NCBI GenBank assembly: GCA_016938135.1
Contig: JAFGVD010000001.1
Coordinates: 1 to 51,447, forward strand
Origin: Coriobacteriia bacterium
GTDB lineage: Bacteria > Actinomycetota > Coriobacteriia > Anaerosomatales > Anaerosomataceae
Reading direction: 5' to 3'
DNA: 51,447 nucleotides
Shown: piece after piece, positions 37,408 to 45,561 of the stretch
Position numbering within the stretch: the first letter of the stretch is position 1
Layout of the letters: each line of letters begins with the position of its first letter
Made by a program: the position numbers and the translations under genes
Notes under the pieces: model-generated
What the model was told of the DNA's origin: nothing
Databases searched by the model: none
Seen by the model: only the letters and a program-made list of their open reading frames with translations

Positions 37408-37437
37408 GGGCGATACGGTCAGTATCGTGGCTCGCCC
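37408..37437 (+). promoter_or_regulatory. Overlapping alternative hairpins upstream of the B12-binding gene
   Basis: CGATAC/GTATCG (37411-37427, 5-base loop) and GGGCGA/TCGCCC (37408-37437) share bases, so only one of the two stems can form at a time. TTGACG (37395-37400) upstream may be a -35 box, but no convincing -10 box was found. This could be an operator, a switch in the leader, or part of the tRNA terminator. Confidence 0.3.
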
Positions 37438-37493
37438 GGCGTCTGCCATACTGTGAACAGTGACACGCTTCTTGAAAGGAGCGCACGGGACTC

Positions 37494-38153
37494 GTGGCAA
37501 CCGAGGATGCACTTCGCCTCTATCAGGCCTTCGTGGGACAGGATCCGGCTGAAGCCATCCGGGTCATCGAGTCCGTGCGTGCGTCAGGCGTCACCCAAGC
37601 TCAGCTGTTCGACACGCTGTACGTGCCGGCGATGGCTCTTCTTGGCGGTGCATGGGCCAACGGCGAGGTCGACGAGTTCGCCTTCACGCAGGCTTCAGTG
37701 ACCGCCGAGCAGGTCGGGTCGTTTGTTGTGCCGCCCGTCGGGCGTCAGGACACAGGCGTGACGGTGGTGGTCGGCGTGATGCAGCGAGACCGCCACACCG
37801 TGGGCAAAGACATCATCGCAGCCGCGCTCAAAGAGTCCGGCTATCGAGTGAACGACCTGGGGTTGGACGTGCGCCCCGCCGACTTCCTCGAGCGCATCGA
37901 GGAGACGGGCGCACGTATCGTCATCGTCTGTGCCGAGATGCTCGCCGTCGCGCACTCGGTGGTGCGCGTCCGCGAGATGCTGACCACCGCGGGTCACGAT
38001 GACATCGTGGTGCTCGTGGCGGGAAGTCCCTTCAACGCGGAACCCTCGTTGGCCCGGGAAGTGGGCGCCAACGGTATCGTGCACGGCGCCGAAAGCGCGC
38101 TGCGTGTCCTGGGCAAGGTCGTCGCAGACCTTGAAGGCGGTGAGGTGCGGTGA
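37494..38153 (+). CDS. Cobalamin-binding protein, stand-alone MtbC/CarH-like module
   Basis: A 219-residue protein. Residues 1-80 form the helical cap of B12 proteins (LYVPAMALLGGAWANGEVDEF). Residues 85-215 are the Rossmann B12-binding domain with the His-on motif RDRHTVGKD (D-x-H-x-x-G). The usual second and third motifs are changed: CAEMLAVAHS where Ser-x-Leu is expected, and VAGSPFN where GG is expected. There is no methyltransferase partner, so a sensor role is more likely than corrinoid methyl transfer (inference). The CarH light-sensing W-x9-EH pattern is incomplete: the Trp is present but EH is not. GTG 37494 follows AAGGAG at a long spacing. It overlaps the TPR gene (GTGA). Confidence 0.82.
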   Translation: MATEDALRLYQAFVGQDPAEAIRVIESVRASGVTQAQLFDTLYVPAMALLGGAWANGEVDEFAFTQASVTAEQVGSFVVPPVGRQDTGVTVVVGVMQRDRHTVGKDIIAAALKESGYRVNDLGLDVRPADFLERIEETGARIVIVCAEMLAVAHSVVRVREMLTTAGHDDIVVLVAGSPFNAEPSLAREVGANGIVHGAESALRVLGKVVADLEGGEVR

Positions 38154-39316
38154 CTGCACGCTCGTCGCAGGTGCTCATGGCCGAAGGGCTTGCGCGTAGC
38201 GAGCAGGTCCCGGCGGCGGTCGAGGCATGCTACGACGCGCTTGCCGTCAACGACGCGGAGCCGTTCGCGCACTGCCTGTTGGCGCATCTGCTGCTTGAGG
38301 GCGACTTCTACGACGAGGCGATCGCCGAGGCCACGCGTGCCATCGAGCTTGATCCGGACTGCTCGCCGGCGTATCTCGCGCTCGGTCTGGCTTATGACCG
38401 CCGCGGCGGCATGTGGGATCAGTCCGTGCTTGTCTGGCACGAGCTTGCCGAAGTGGTACCGGACCTTGTGACAGCGCACGTCCAATTGGGCGAGGCCTTT
38501 GCCGCTGCGCAGTTCGAGGAAGAGGCGATCGATAGCTGGAAGCGTGCCCTGGAGCTGGACCCCAAAGAAGCGCGAGCGCTCTACAATCTCGCGATCGCCG
38601 CGCTGAAGCGGGAGGGGATGGCCACGGCGCTCCCGGGATTCCGGAAGGCGGGAGAGCTCGACCCCAGCCAAGACGACCTGTTCTTCGCGCTTCTGGGCAT
38701 ACGGTCCGCGCCCGATCGGGCCGTGGACCCCGCCAAAGTGCGTGAAGACCGCGATAGCCGTCTGGGTGCTGCAGCTCTGGCAGCACGCGCCGATGACCTG
38801 TTCGTGACCGCGGAGCTCGTCCGGATGGTCCTTGACGAGGATCCCGATGATGCGGATGCTCTTGCGCTTGCGGCGTTCACCTACCTCAAGCAGGAGGCCG
38901 CGAATGAGGCGATGGCATGTGCGTTGCGCGCTGTCGCCATCAAGCCTGACCTCGCCACCGCGCTCTATACGCTAGGCGTGGTCTACAGCAGACGCGCCGG
39001 GCTGAGCAAACACGCGGCGCGCGTGTTCATCGCGTTCACCAAAGCGGCGTCGCAGCATGCGCTGGCACACGTGCTGCTCGCCGAATCGCTTCTGGGCCTG
39101 CAGCGCTACAGTCAGTCGAAGAAGGCGTATCGCGTGGCCATCAGGCTGGACCCGGCGTGCGTCCGCGCGCGCTTCGGGCTGGCTGCGGTCCATCTCACCG
39201 AAGGTTTGCATGCCGAGGCGGACTGGGAGGTACGTCGCGCGGCGTACTATGACACCCGCCGGCAGGGTTTGTTCTGGCGTCTGTATGACGAGTACGCCGA
39301 GGGAGGTGCCTCGTGA
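38150..39316 (+). CDS. TPR-repeat protein (388 aa)
   Basis: Soluble protein built from about eight or more tetratricopeptide repeats, each with the Ala/Gly-Tyr/Leu-Ala pattern (for example AFAHCLLAHLLLEGDFYDEAI-like helices, AYLALGLAYDRRG, ARALYNLAIAAL, ATALYTLGVVYSRR, AHVLLAESLLGLQRY). No catalytic domain is seen. It should be a protein-protein scaffold. Start and stop overlap the B12-binding gene and the glycosidase-like gene by GTGA, so it is translationally coupled to both. Confidence 0.85.
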   Translation: MTARSSQVLMAEGLARSEQVPAAVEACYDALAVNDAEPFAHCLLAHLLLEGDFYDEAIAEATRAIELDPDCSPAYLALGLAYDRRGGMWDQSVLVWHELAEVVPDLVTAHVQLGEAFAAAQFEEEAIDSWKRALELDPKEARALYNLAIAALKREGMATALPGFRKAGELDPSQDDLFFALLGIRSAPDRAVDPAKVREDRDSRLGAAALAARADDLFVTAELVRMVLDEDPDDADALALAAFTYLKQEAANEAMACALRAVAIKPDLATALYTLGVVYSRRAGLSKHAARVFIAFTKAASQHALAHVLLAESLLGLQRYSQSKKAYRVAIRLDPACVRARFGLAAVHLTEGLHAEADWEVRRAAYYDTRRQGLFWRLYDEYAEGGAS

Positions 39317-41238
39317 GCGCCACTGATGAGCACTCCTCCAAAGATGTTGAGAATGCGATCGTCCGGCAGGCCGAGTTCCCCATAGGTATCGACCTCTATC
39401 CGTTGGACGAGGAGCGTCGGGGCTGGGCGGATTGGTACGACCGCGATATGGAGCCCGAGTTTTCCGCGCTGGCCGATGCGCGCGTGTGGCTCGTGCGCAT
39501 CTTCGTGTCGTGGAAGTACTTCGAGCCCCAGGTGGGCCAGTATGACGAGGACGCCGCGGGGCGTCTTGACGCGATACTGGACATGGCCTCGGCACACGAC
39601 ATGAAGGTCCTCGTGAGTTTGTTCGCCGACGATCGTCTCGCCGAGATGACCGACGTGCCCTGGGGCAAGCGCCGCGACCCGCGCACCGACGACTACCTCA
39701 TCCAGCGCGAGATCTCACTGGCACAGCGTGTTGTGAACAGGTATCGCGCCCATCCTGTGGTCTGGGGATGGGAACTCGCCAACGAGGCGTTCTGCACCGG
39801 CTTCAAGTCGGAGTCGGACATTGAGCGCTGGACGACGATGCTGCGTGACGCCATCAGGGAGGTGGACGTGGAGCGTCCGGTCCTTCTGGGCGTGGATCCG
39901 GAGACGCTGTATCGAACCACCGGTGTTGACGCGCGCGGCGCGATCGATATGAACGAGTACGCGGTCAGCCACCTGACGGCGCCCTACCGGGTGTATGCCG
40001 CCGAGGGTCCGGTGACCTCCGGTCCCGCCACCTACCTTGAGGGCTTCTTGCTGCGTGCTGCCGCAAGAGACCTGCCTGTGCTCGTTGATGGGGTGGGTGT
40101 GCAATCGCTCGACTTCTCTTTGGCCGAGGAGGCCGCGTCCATCCGCACGTCGCTCTACTCGGCGCTCATGAACGGCGCCTCGGGCGTGATGGTGAGGCGC
40201 TATCGTGACCTTGAGACCGAGAAGCGCGAGCCGTACTTCCGCGATCCTTTCGAGGTGCTGGTGGGAGTGGCGGACGTCGAGGGTGAGGTCAAACCGTCCC
40301 TCGGCGAGATCAAGCGGTTCGCACGCGTGGCCGCGCGGGTGGATAGACGGCGTTATCAGCCGGCTCCCGAGCGCGTCGCGGTGCTCATGCCCGCCGAGAG
40401 GTACGAGCCGCTGCCATCGCTCGCGGGCCTGTACGGACCGCGCGCATGTCTTCAGGCATACATCGGTGCCAAAGAGGCGCACTTGCCGGTCGACGTGGTG
40501 CGCGAGGGTGATGAACTGGGAGCGCACCACGCGCTGATCATCCCCTCGGCGATGAAACTCAGCCCGGGGACGTGGAGCGAGGTCGCCGCGTTTGTGCAGG
40601 GTGGCGGTTCAGTCGTCATGAGCTACGGCGGTGGCGACACAGACCCCGCGGTGCGAGAGGTATTCGGCATCGAGTTCCTCGGCGATCACGGCGTGCGGCG
40701 TACGGTGTCGTGCAGGGTCGCGCAGCCGGGCGTACTGGGTGAGCTGTGCTCGTTCGACGCGCGGCTCGAACTGCCGCACTTCGCGCTGCTGGGTCACGGC
40801 GGAGCCACCATCGTCGCTACTGATGCGACCGGTAGTCCGCTGCTGACGGTGAACCAGTACGGTCAGGGCAAGGCGGTCTATATCGCCGCACCGCTTGAGC
40901 GGGCCCTGGCACAGGGCGATCCGTGGGCGGCACCGGCGGCAGTTCGGGACCTGCTTCGCACCGTGTACGAATCGGTCGCGCGGGCTGCAGGGGCGGGTCC
41001 CATCGTGGACTGCGATACTCCCGAGGTTGAGGTCGCAGTATTCATGGGCGAGGAGGATGATATCGTCATCGCGTTGAATCATTCACCAGAGGCAGTGACC
41101 GCGATGTTGTCCGTGGAGCGTGTCGTCGCCAGTGTGGCGGATGCACGCGGCGGCATCCCTGCCGATGTGGGAGGCAAGACGTTCGGTGTTCCGCTCGCCT
41201 CCAACGGGGCGGCCGCGTTGCGCCTGTCCTATAGTTAG
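39313..41238 (+). CDS. Glycoside-hydrolase-like protein (GH5/GH42 fold), catalytic site incomplete
   Basis: A 641-residue protein without signal peptide. Residues 20-330 read as a TIM barrel of the cellulase/beta-galactosidase clan: IGIDLYPLD, DARVWLVRIFVSWKYFEP, then WELANEAF with the acid/base Glu158. Where the nucleophile Glu is expected after the seventh strand, it has PVLVDGVGVQ (Asp259-Gly), so normal hydrolysis is doubtful. Residues 345-550 resemble the GATase-like trimerisation domain of GH42 enzymes (RVAVLMPAERYE, ALIIPSAMKLSPGTWSEVAAFVQGGGSVVMSYGG). A beta C-terminal domain follows. Lacking export signals and coupled to TPR and EAL genes, it may be a sugar-binding sensor or act on an internal polysaccharide (inference). 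GTG 39313 has GGGAGG six bases upstream. Confidence 0.72.
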   Translation: MSATDEHSSKDVENAIVRQAEFPIGIDLYPLDEERRGWADWYDRDMEPEFSALADARVWLVRIFVSWKYFEPQVGQYDEDAAGRLDAILDMASAHDMKVLVSLFADDRLAEMTDVPWGKRRDPRTDDYLIQREISLAQRVVNRYRAHPVVWGWELANEAFCTGFKSESDIERWTTMLRDAIREVDVERPVLLGVDPETLYRTTGVDARGAIDMNEYAVSHLTAPYRVYAAEGPVTSGPATYLEGFLLRAAARDLPVLVDGVGVQSLDFSLAEEAASIRTSLYSALMNGASGVMVRRYRDLETEKREPYFRDPFEVLVGVADVEGEVKPSLGEIKRFARVAARVDRRRYQPAPERVAVLMPAERYEPLPSLAGLYGPRACLQAYIGAKEAHLPVDVVREGDELGAHHALIIPSAMKLSPGTWSEVAAFVQGGGSVVMSYGGGDTDPAVREVFGIEFLGDHGVRRTVSCRVAQPGVLGELCSFDARLELPHFALLGHGGATIVATDATGSPLLTVNQYGQGKAVYIAAPLERALAQGDPWAAPAAVRDLLRTVYESVARAAGAGPIVDCDTPEVEVAVFMGEEDDIVIALNHSPEAVTAMLSVERVVASVADARGGIPADVGGKTFGVPLASNGAAALRLSYS

Positions 41239-41286
41239 TGCAATGTCAGAGTCACCCAGGTGGTCGACGGAGAATCGGAGCTCGTC

Positions 41287-42639
41287 ATGACGGGACGCCA
41301 CGAGTCGCACAAGTACCTGCTAGAGTCGTGGCTCGAGTTCCATGCGGCCATCGAGGCGCATCCTGAGATCCGCAGGTTGCTTTTCGACCCGGTCACCGGC
41401 CTGCCTACCACGCCGCTGTTGTTCCCGCGCATCGAGTCGCTGCTTGAAGAGCGCGGCGAGATATCGCTTCTGTGCATTAACATAGTGAAGTACTCCAAGA
41501 TCGAGGAGATCTACGGCTGGCAGGTCTTTGACGACGTGATGCGAAAGGTCGCAGTAGCGCTTGAGGAGATCACCGGCAGTGAGCTGCGCGACAGCGACAT
41601 CATCGCGGAGCTCATGATCTCCGGAAACGCGTTCGTGGTGCTGCTTTCGCCGCCACGAACGAGTGACGTCATGGTGAACGAGCATCTCTCCAGTCTTGCG
41701 CGTCGCGTGGAGGGTCGCGTGTGCAGAGCCCTTCGTTCTGCGCTCGACCTTCCCGTGTTCTTGAAGTTCGGTTGCTATGTCGGCGCCGCTACGGTCAGGC
41801 AGGACAAGAGCAAGCGTCTTGAGCGCATCGTGCACGACGCGCTGGACCAGGCACTTGACCAGGCCGACTCCCGCGAGGCCGTGGATGCCGACGAGCGTAA
41901 GGCGCGCCTCAGAGACATCATCTCCAATGAGGACGTGCGCACGTTCGTCCACCCGGTCATCCATCTGCCTGATCGCACCGTGATGGGCTATGAGGCGCTG
42001 ACACGCGGTCCCGAAGGCGGTGAGTTCGAGCGTCCGGACAAGTTGTTCAAGGTCGCCTATGACTCGGATCTTGTGCTCAAGCTTGAGCGCCTCTGTCGCC
42101 ATAAGGCCCTGCAGGTGGCAAGCCAGATGCCGGCCAACCGGTTGATGTTCATCAACATCGAGCCGGAGGCCGTGGTGGATCCCGAGCTGCGCGATGTGGT
42201 GTTCTCATCGATGCTCAATGAGGCGGATCTCTCTCCGGGCCAGATCGTCTTGGAGATCACGGAGCGCGCTGCTATCACAGATTTCCCGACATTCCGCTCC
42301 ACGCTGGAGTATCTGCGCACGCTGGGCTTTGCTATCGCTGTGGATGACGCAGGGGCGGGCTACGGCTCGCTGCAGTGTCTGGCCGAGACAAGACCGGAGT
42401 GGCTCAAGATCGACATGTCGCTCACGCGTGGCGTGGATACCGACGAGGCGCGCCAGCAGCTTGTCACGAGCCTGGTGACGTTTGCCGACCGCATGGATGT
42501 CAAGCTCATCGCCGAGGGGATCGAGACCGCTGAGCAGCTCGCCATGCTGGAGTCCCTCGGCGTCGTGTACGGCCAGGGCTTCTACTTCACCGAGCCCGTT
42601 GCCCCGTTCCCTGACGACGCCGACGTTTGCGGCGCGTAA
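41287..42639 (+). CDS. EAL-domain c-di-GMP phosphodiesterase with degenerate GGDEF domain
   Basis: A 450-residue cytoplasmic protein. The N-terminal half (about 30-200) has GGDEF-fold features (FDPVTGLPTTPLL), but the signature is ISGNAF instead of GGDEF, so it cannot make c-di-GMP and may serve as a regulator. The EAL domain (about 215-440) keeps the catalytic set: GYEALTRG, FINIEP with the Asn, LEITER with the Glu, VDDAGAGYGS with both Asp, LKIDMS with the Lys, AEGIET and the QGFYFTEP end. It should degrade c-di-GMP. ATG 41287 with GGAG six bases upstream is preferred over GTG 41260. It follows the glycosidase-like gene by 48 bases and is probably in the same operon. Confidence 0.87.
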   Translation: MTGRHESHKYLLESWLEFHAAIEAHPEIRRLLFDPVTGLPTTPLLFPRIESLLEERGEISLLCINIVKYSKIEEIYGWQVFDDVMRKVAVALEEITGSELRDSDIIAELMISGNAFVVLLSPPRTSDVMVNEHLSSLARRVEGRVCRALRSALDLPVFLKFGCYVGAATVRQDKSKRLERIVHDALDQALDQADSREAVDADERKARLRDIISNEDVRTFVHPVIHLPDRTVMGYEALTRGPEGGEFERPDKLFKVAYDSDLVLKLERLCRHKALQVASQMPANRLMFINIEPEAVVDPELRDVVFSSMLNEADLSPGQIVLEITERAAITDFPTFRSTLEYLRTLGFAIAVDDAGAGYGSLQCLAETRPEWLKIDMSLTRGVDTDEARQQLVTSLVTFADRMDVKLIAEGIETAEQLAMLESLGVVYGQGFYFTEPVAPFPDDADVCGA

Positions 42640-42659
42640 AGCACGCCGGCTCCTCAAGT

Positions 42660-42702
42660 GGCATAATGACTTCGGCACCGACGTATCAAACGCCGTTATG
42701 CC
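42660..42702 (+). promoter_or_regulatory. selD promoter -10 box within an inverted repeat
   Basis: CATAAT (42662-42667), preceded by TGG as an extended -10, would start transcription near 42674. GGCATAA (42660-42666) and TTATGCC (42696-42702) form a 7-bp inverted repeat, one arm of which covers the -10 box. The SD AGGAGG (42723-42728) lies before ATG 42733. Confidence 0.4.
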
Positions 42703-42732
42703 TTGCCTTGATCCCTTACCGCAGGAGGTCAG

Positions 42733-43770
42733 ATGAGCGACCCCGGCCAGATCAGACTCACACGGCTCTCCACAAAGGCGGGTTGAGCCGCCAAGTGGGG
42801 TCCGGGTGACCTGGCAGCCATACTTGAACATCTTTCTCCCGGCGAGTCGGACAACCTGATGGCAGGGTTTGAGACATCCGACGACGCTGCGGTCTATCTG
42901 CTCGGCGATCAAGCAGTGCTGCTGACCGTCGACTTCTTCACGCCCATGGTGGATGACCCCTATGACTTCGGGCGCATCACGGCGGCAAACTCGCTTTCTG
43001 ACATCTATGCCATGGGTGGGCGTGCGCTCACCGCGATGAACCTCCTGGCGATGCCATGCTCTCTACCTGCCGAGGTGGTCGCACAAGTCTTGCAGGGCGG
43101 CGCCGATAAGGTCCGTGAGGCGGGCGCCGTCATCGTGGGCGGCCATACCATCGACGACAAGGAGCCCAAATACGGGCTTTCGGTCATGGGCGTATGCGAC
43201 CCGGACAAGGTCGTGCGCAACGTCGGCGCGCGCGAGGGCGACCTGCTGGTGATGACCAAGCGCATCGGCGTGGGCATCCTCAACACGGCCCTCAAGCAGG
43301 GGCTTGAGACCGAGGAGTCCCTGGCCGAGGTCATCGAGTCGATGGCGCACCTGAACAGGGCTGCCAGCGAAGCGATGGTGGAAGTGGGCGTGAATGCGGG
43401 TACGGATATCACCGGCTTCGGGCTGCTGGGCCATGTGCGCGAGATGGCGCTGGGCAGCGGTCTTGGTGCCGAGATAGACCTTTCCGGAGTCGCCGTCTGG
43501 CCCAACGTCATGGAGTACGCAGCGCAGATGGTACGACCGGGACGAACGACCGACGTGATCCGGTTCCTGAACGAGTTCATAGACTGGGGCAGCGCCGGGC
43601 AGGACTGGAAGGGCGTCTTGGCAGACCCGCAGACCAGCGGGGGACTGCTCATGGCCGTGGACCCGGCCAAAGCCGACGCGCTTCTCTCGGCATTGGAGGA
43701 ACACGGCGAGGACGGATGCATCGTGGGACGGATGACCGCAGGCGAGCCGGGCAGGCTTGTCGTCCGATAA
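42733..43770 (+). CDS. selD: Selenophosphate synthetase SelD, itself a selenoprotein
   Basis: A 345-residue enzyme that makes selenophosphate from selenide and ATP. It begins MSDPGQIRLTRLSTKAG, then an in-frame TGA at 42784-42786 (codon 18), then AAKWGPGDL. The TGA is exactly where the family has its catalytic Cys or Sec in GC/U-x-x-K, followed by the essential Lys. The frame then continues through SDDAAVYL, DFFTPMVDDPYDFG, VGGHTIDD, TDITGFGLLGH and QTSGGLL, all typical of SelD. Gene finders that treat TGA as a stop will start at 42859 and lose the active site. A stem-loop follows the TGA, and selA, selB and tRNA-Sec are next door. Confidence 0.95.
42784..42819 (+). promoter_or_regulatory. 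Sec codon and probable bacterial SECIS element in selD
   Basis: TGA at 42784-42786 is the Sec codon. Just behind it GCCAAGT (42790-42796) pairs with ACCTGGC (42809-42815), six of seven pairs, with an A-C mismatch. The 12-base loop contains GGTCC, like the GGUC-type loop that SelB binds in known bacterial SECIS elements. Position directly after the UGA is as expected. Confidence 0.75.
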
Positions 43771-43782
43771 GGAGGCATGCAG

Positions 43783-44118
43783 GTGAAAGTCGTATTCGTG
43801 AATTCCGACAGTATCGGCGACGGTGACAGGGAGCTTGGCACACGGTTGATGCAGTCGTTTCTGTACTCGCTGGCGCGGGCCGAGGCCAAGCCCGGTGCGG
43901 TGCTGTTCATGAACAGCGGCGTCAGGCTCACCTGTGAAGGCTCCGGTGCACTGGCAGATATCAGGCTGCTTGCCGATGACGGTGTGACCATCAAGTCGTG
44001 CGGTACATGCCTGGACTACCACAAGCTCACGGACACGCTCGCGGTCGGCGAGGTCGGGGACATGAACGGAACCGCCCGGACCTTCATGGCCGCAAGCGAT
44101 GTTGTGAGCATCGGATAG
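43783..44118 (+). CDS. yedF: YedF-like selenium metabolism protein, DsrE-like domain only
   Basis: A 111-residue protein matching the C-terminal DsrE-like half of YedF, a protein found next to selenium genes: VVFVNSDSIGDGDRELG, LMQSFLYSLARAEAKPGAVLFMNSGVRLTCEGS, then SCGTCLDYHKL with a CxxC pair, and AVGEVGDMNGTA. The TusA-like N-terminal domain with its Cys-Pro motif, present in longer YedF proteins, is missing here. A role in handling selenium or sulfur in the pathway is likely but not proven. GTG 43783 is preferred because GGAGG (43771-43775) lies seven bases upstream; ATG 43777 is too close to it. It follows selD by 12 bases. Confidence 0.85.
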   Translation: MKVVFVNSDSIGDGDRELGTRLMQSFLYSLARAEAKPGAVLFMNSGVRLTCEGSGALADIRLLADDGVTIKSCGTCLDYHKLTDTLAVGEVGDMNGTARTFMAASDVVSIG

Positions 44119-44148
44119 ACGTTCAGTGCCGCCCGGCGCGTGCTGGGC

Positions 44149-44154
44149 TAGAAT
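44149..44154 (+). promoter_or_regulatory. -10 box of a probable leaderless selA transcript
   Basis: TAGAAT ends six bases before the ATG of selA, and there is no SD. Transcription should start at the ATG. No good -35 box is seen (TTCAGT lies at too long a distance). This suggests selA has its own start in addition to read-through from selD-yedF. Confidence 0.45.
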
Positions 44155-44160
44155 AGCTGC

Positions 44161-45558
44161 ATGGATACTCAGAAGCTTCTTCGCACACTGCCCAAAGTGG
44201 ACCGTCTTCTCGAAAGGGAGGATGTTGCCGCACTTACCGCAGTACACCCGCGGCCGCTTGTGCTGGATGCGTTGCGAGACGCCATCGACGAGACCCGTGA
44301 CGGCATCAGGCACGGTCATGTCGAGAGCGTCAGCGACGACGTCGTCGTTGCGCGGGCAGCCGGCCTGCTGGCCGTTGCGGTGAAGCGTTCGTTGCATCGC
44401 GTCATCAACGCCACGGGCATCGTGGTGCATACCAACCTGGGTCGCTCGCCTCTAGCTGAGGCGGCTGCAGACGCGGTGGCCGAAGTAGCTCGCGGCTACT
44501 CCACGTTGGAGTACGACGTGGACAGCGGCGAGCGCGGCTCGCGTCACGTGCACGTGGAGGAGCTGCTGAAGCGCCTCACCGGCGCGGAGGCCGCCATGGC
44601 GGTCAACAACAACGCCGCTGCGGTGCTTCTGGGCATCGCGGGCCTGGCGCGCGGCAAGGAGGCCATCGTCTCCCGCGGTCAGCTGGTGGAGATAGGCGGC
44701 AGCTTCCGGATCCCGGACATCATGCGCGAGAGCGGCGCGAAGATGGTCGAGGTGGGCACCACCAACAAGACGCATCTGCGCGACTACGAGAACGCGCTCA
44801 CGGCTGACACGGGACTCCTGCTCAAGGTGCACTCCTCCAACTATCGTGTGGTGGGTTTCACTGAGGAGGTCTCGCTGCCGGAGCTGGTCCACCTGGGCGC
44901 GCAGCACGGCGTCCCTGTCTTCGAAGACCAGGGCTCCGGCGTGCTGATCGATCTGGCGCGATTCGGATTGCCGGGCGAGCCCACACTGGGAAGCGCTGTG
45001 GCCGCAGGCGCCGATATCGTCTCGGCATCGGGTGACAAGCTCCTGGGCGGTCCGCAGGCCGGCATCCTTGTGGGCAAGTGGCACACCATCGAGAAGCTCA
45101 AGAAGCACCCTCTGGCGCGCGCGGTGCGCCTGGATAAGATGACGCTGGCCGCCCTTGAGGTCACATTGCGACTCTATCTTGACGAGAAGCGGCTGCTGAC
45201 CGAGGTCCCCACGCTGCGCATGCTCACCATCCCGGCCGCCGAGCTCAGGTCCCGTGCTACTTCCTTCGCTGCAGCGATATCGGTGGCCTGCGGGGATGCG
45301 TGCGAAGTGCAGACCGCTCCGGACGTGTCGCGCGCGGGTGGCGGTGCGCTGCCCATGGCCGACATCCCCACCACGGTCGTCTCGGTAGTGCCGGTCCACA
45401 TGAGCGTGGTGGAGCTGGAGCGCCGTTTGCGCCTGGCCGAGCCCACCATCGTGGGCCGCATCAAAGACGGCCGCCTGCTGCTGGATCCGCGTACGCTCAT
45501 ACCTGCCGAGGAAGCCGAGATAACAGACGCCCTCAAGCGTGCGACCCGGGAGGCGTAG
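44161..45558 (+). CDS. selA: Selenocysteine synthase SelA
   Basis: A 465-residue PLP enzyme that converts Ser-tRNA(Sec) to Sec-tRNA(Sec) with selenophosphate. The typical segments are present: [83 protein letters not shown], and the PLP-binding Lys293 in [12 protein letters not shown]. The length is standard. It lies between yedF and selB, 3 bases before the selB start, in the same direction, as in many selA-selB operons. Its substrate tRNA is encoded right after selB. Confidence 0.97.
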   Translation: MDTQKLLRTLPKVDRLLEREDVAALTAVHPRPLVLDALRDAIDETRDGIRHGHVESVSDDVVVARAAGLLAVAVKRSLHRVINATGIVVHTNLGRSPLAEAAADAVAEVARGYSTLEYDVDSGERGSRHVHVEELLKRLTGAEAAMAVNNNAAAVLLGIAGLARGKEAIVSRGQLVEIGGSFRIPDIMRESGAKMVEVGTTNKTHLRDYENALTADTGLLLKVHSSNYRVVGFTEEVSLPELVHLGAQHGVPVFEDQGSGVLIDLARFGLPGEPTLGSAVAAGADIVSASGDKLLGGPQAGILVGKWHTIEKLKKHPLARAVRLDKMTLAALEVTLRLYLDEKRLLTEVPTLRMLTIPAAELRSRATSFAAAISVACGDACEVQTAPDVSRAGGGALPMADIPTTVVSVVPVHMSVVELERRLRLAEPTIVGRIKDGRLLLDPRTLIPAEEAEITDALKRATREA

Positions 45559-45561
45559 GAC

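Noticed and set aside
37494-38153. CarH-type light sensor
   Set aside because: There is no MerR DNA-binding domain and the EH part of the light-sensing motif is missing; only B12 binding is supported.
42733-42858. Stop codon or pseudogene at the 5' end of selD
   Set aside because: The single in-frame TGA is at the known Sec position, with conserved sequence on both sides and the full Sec machinery adjacent, so it is read as selenocysteine.
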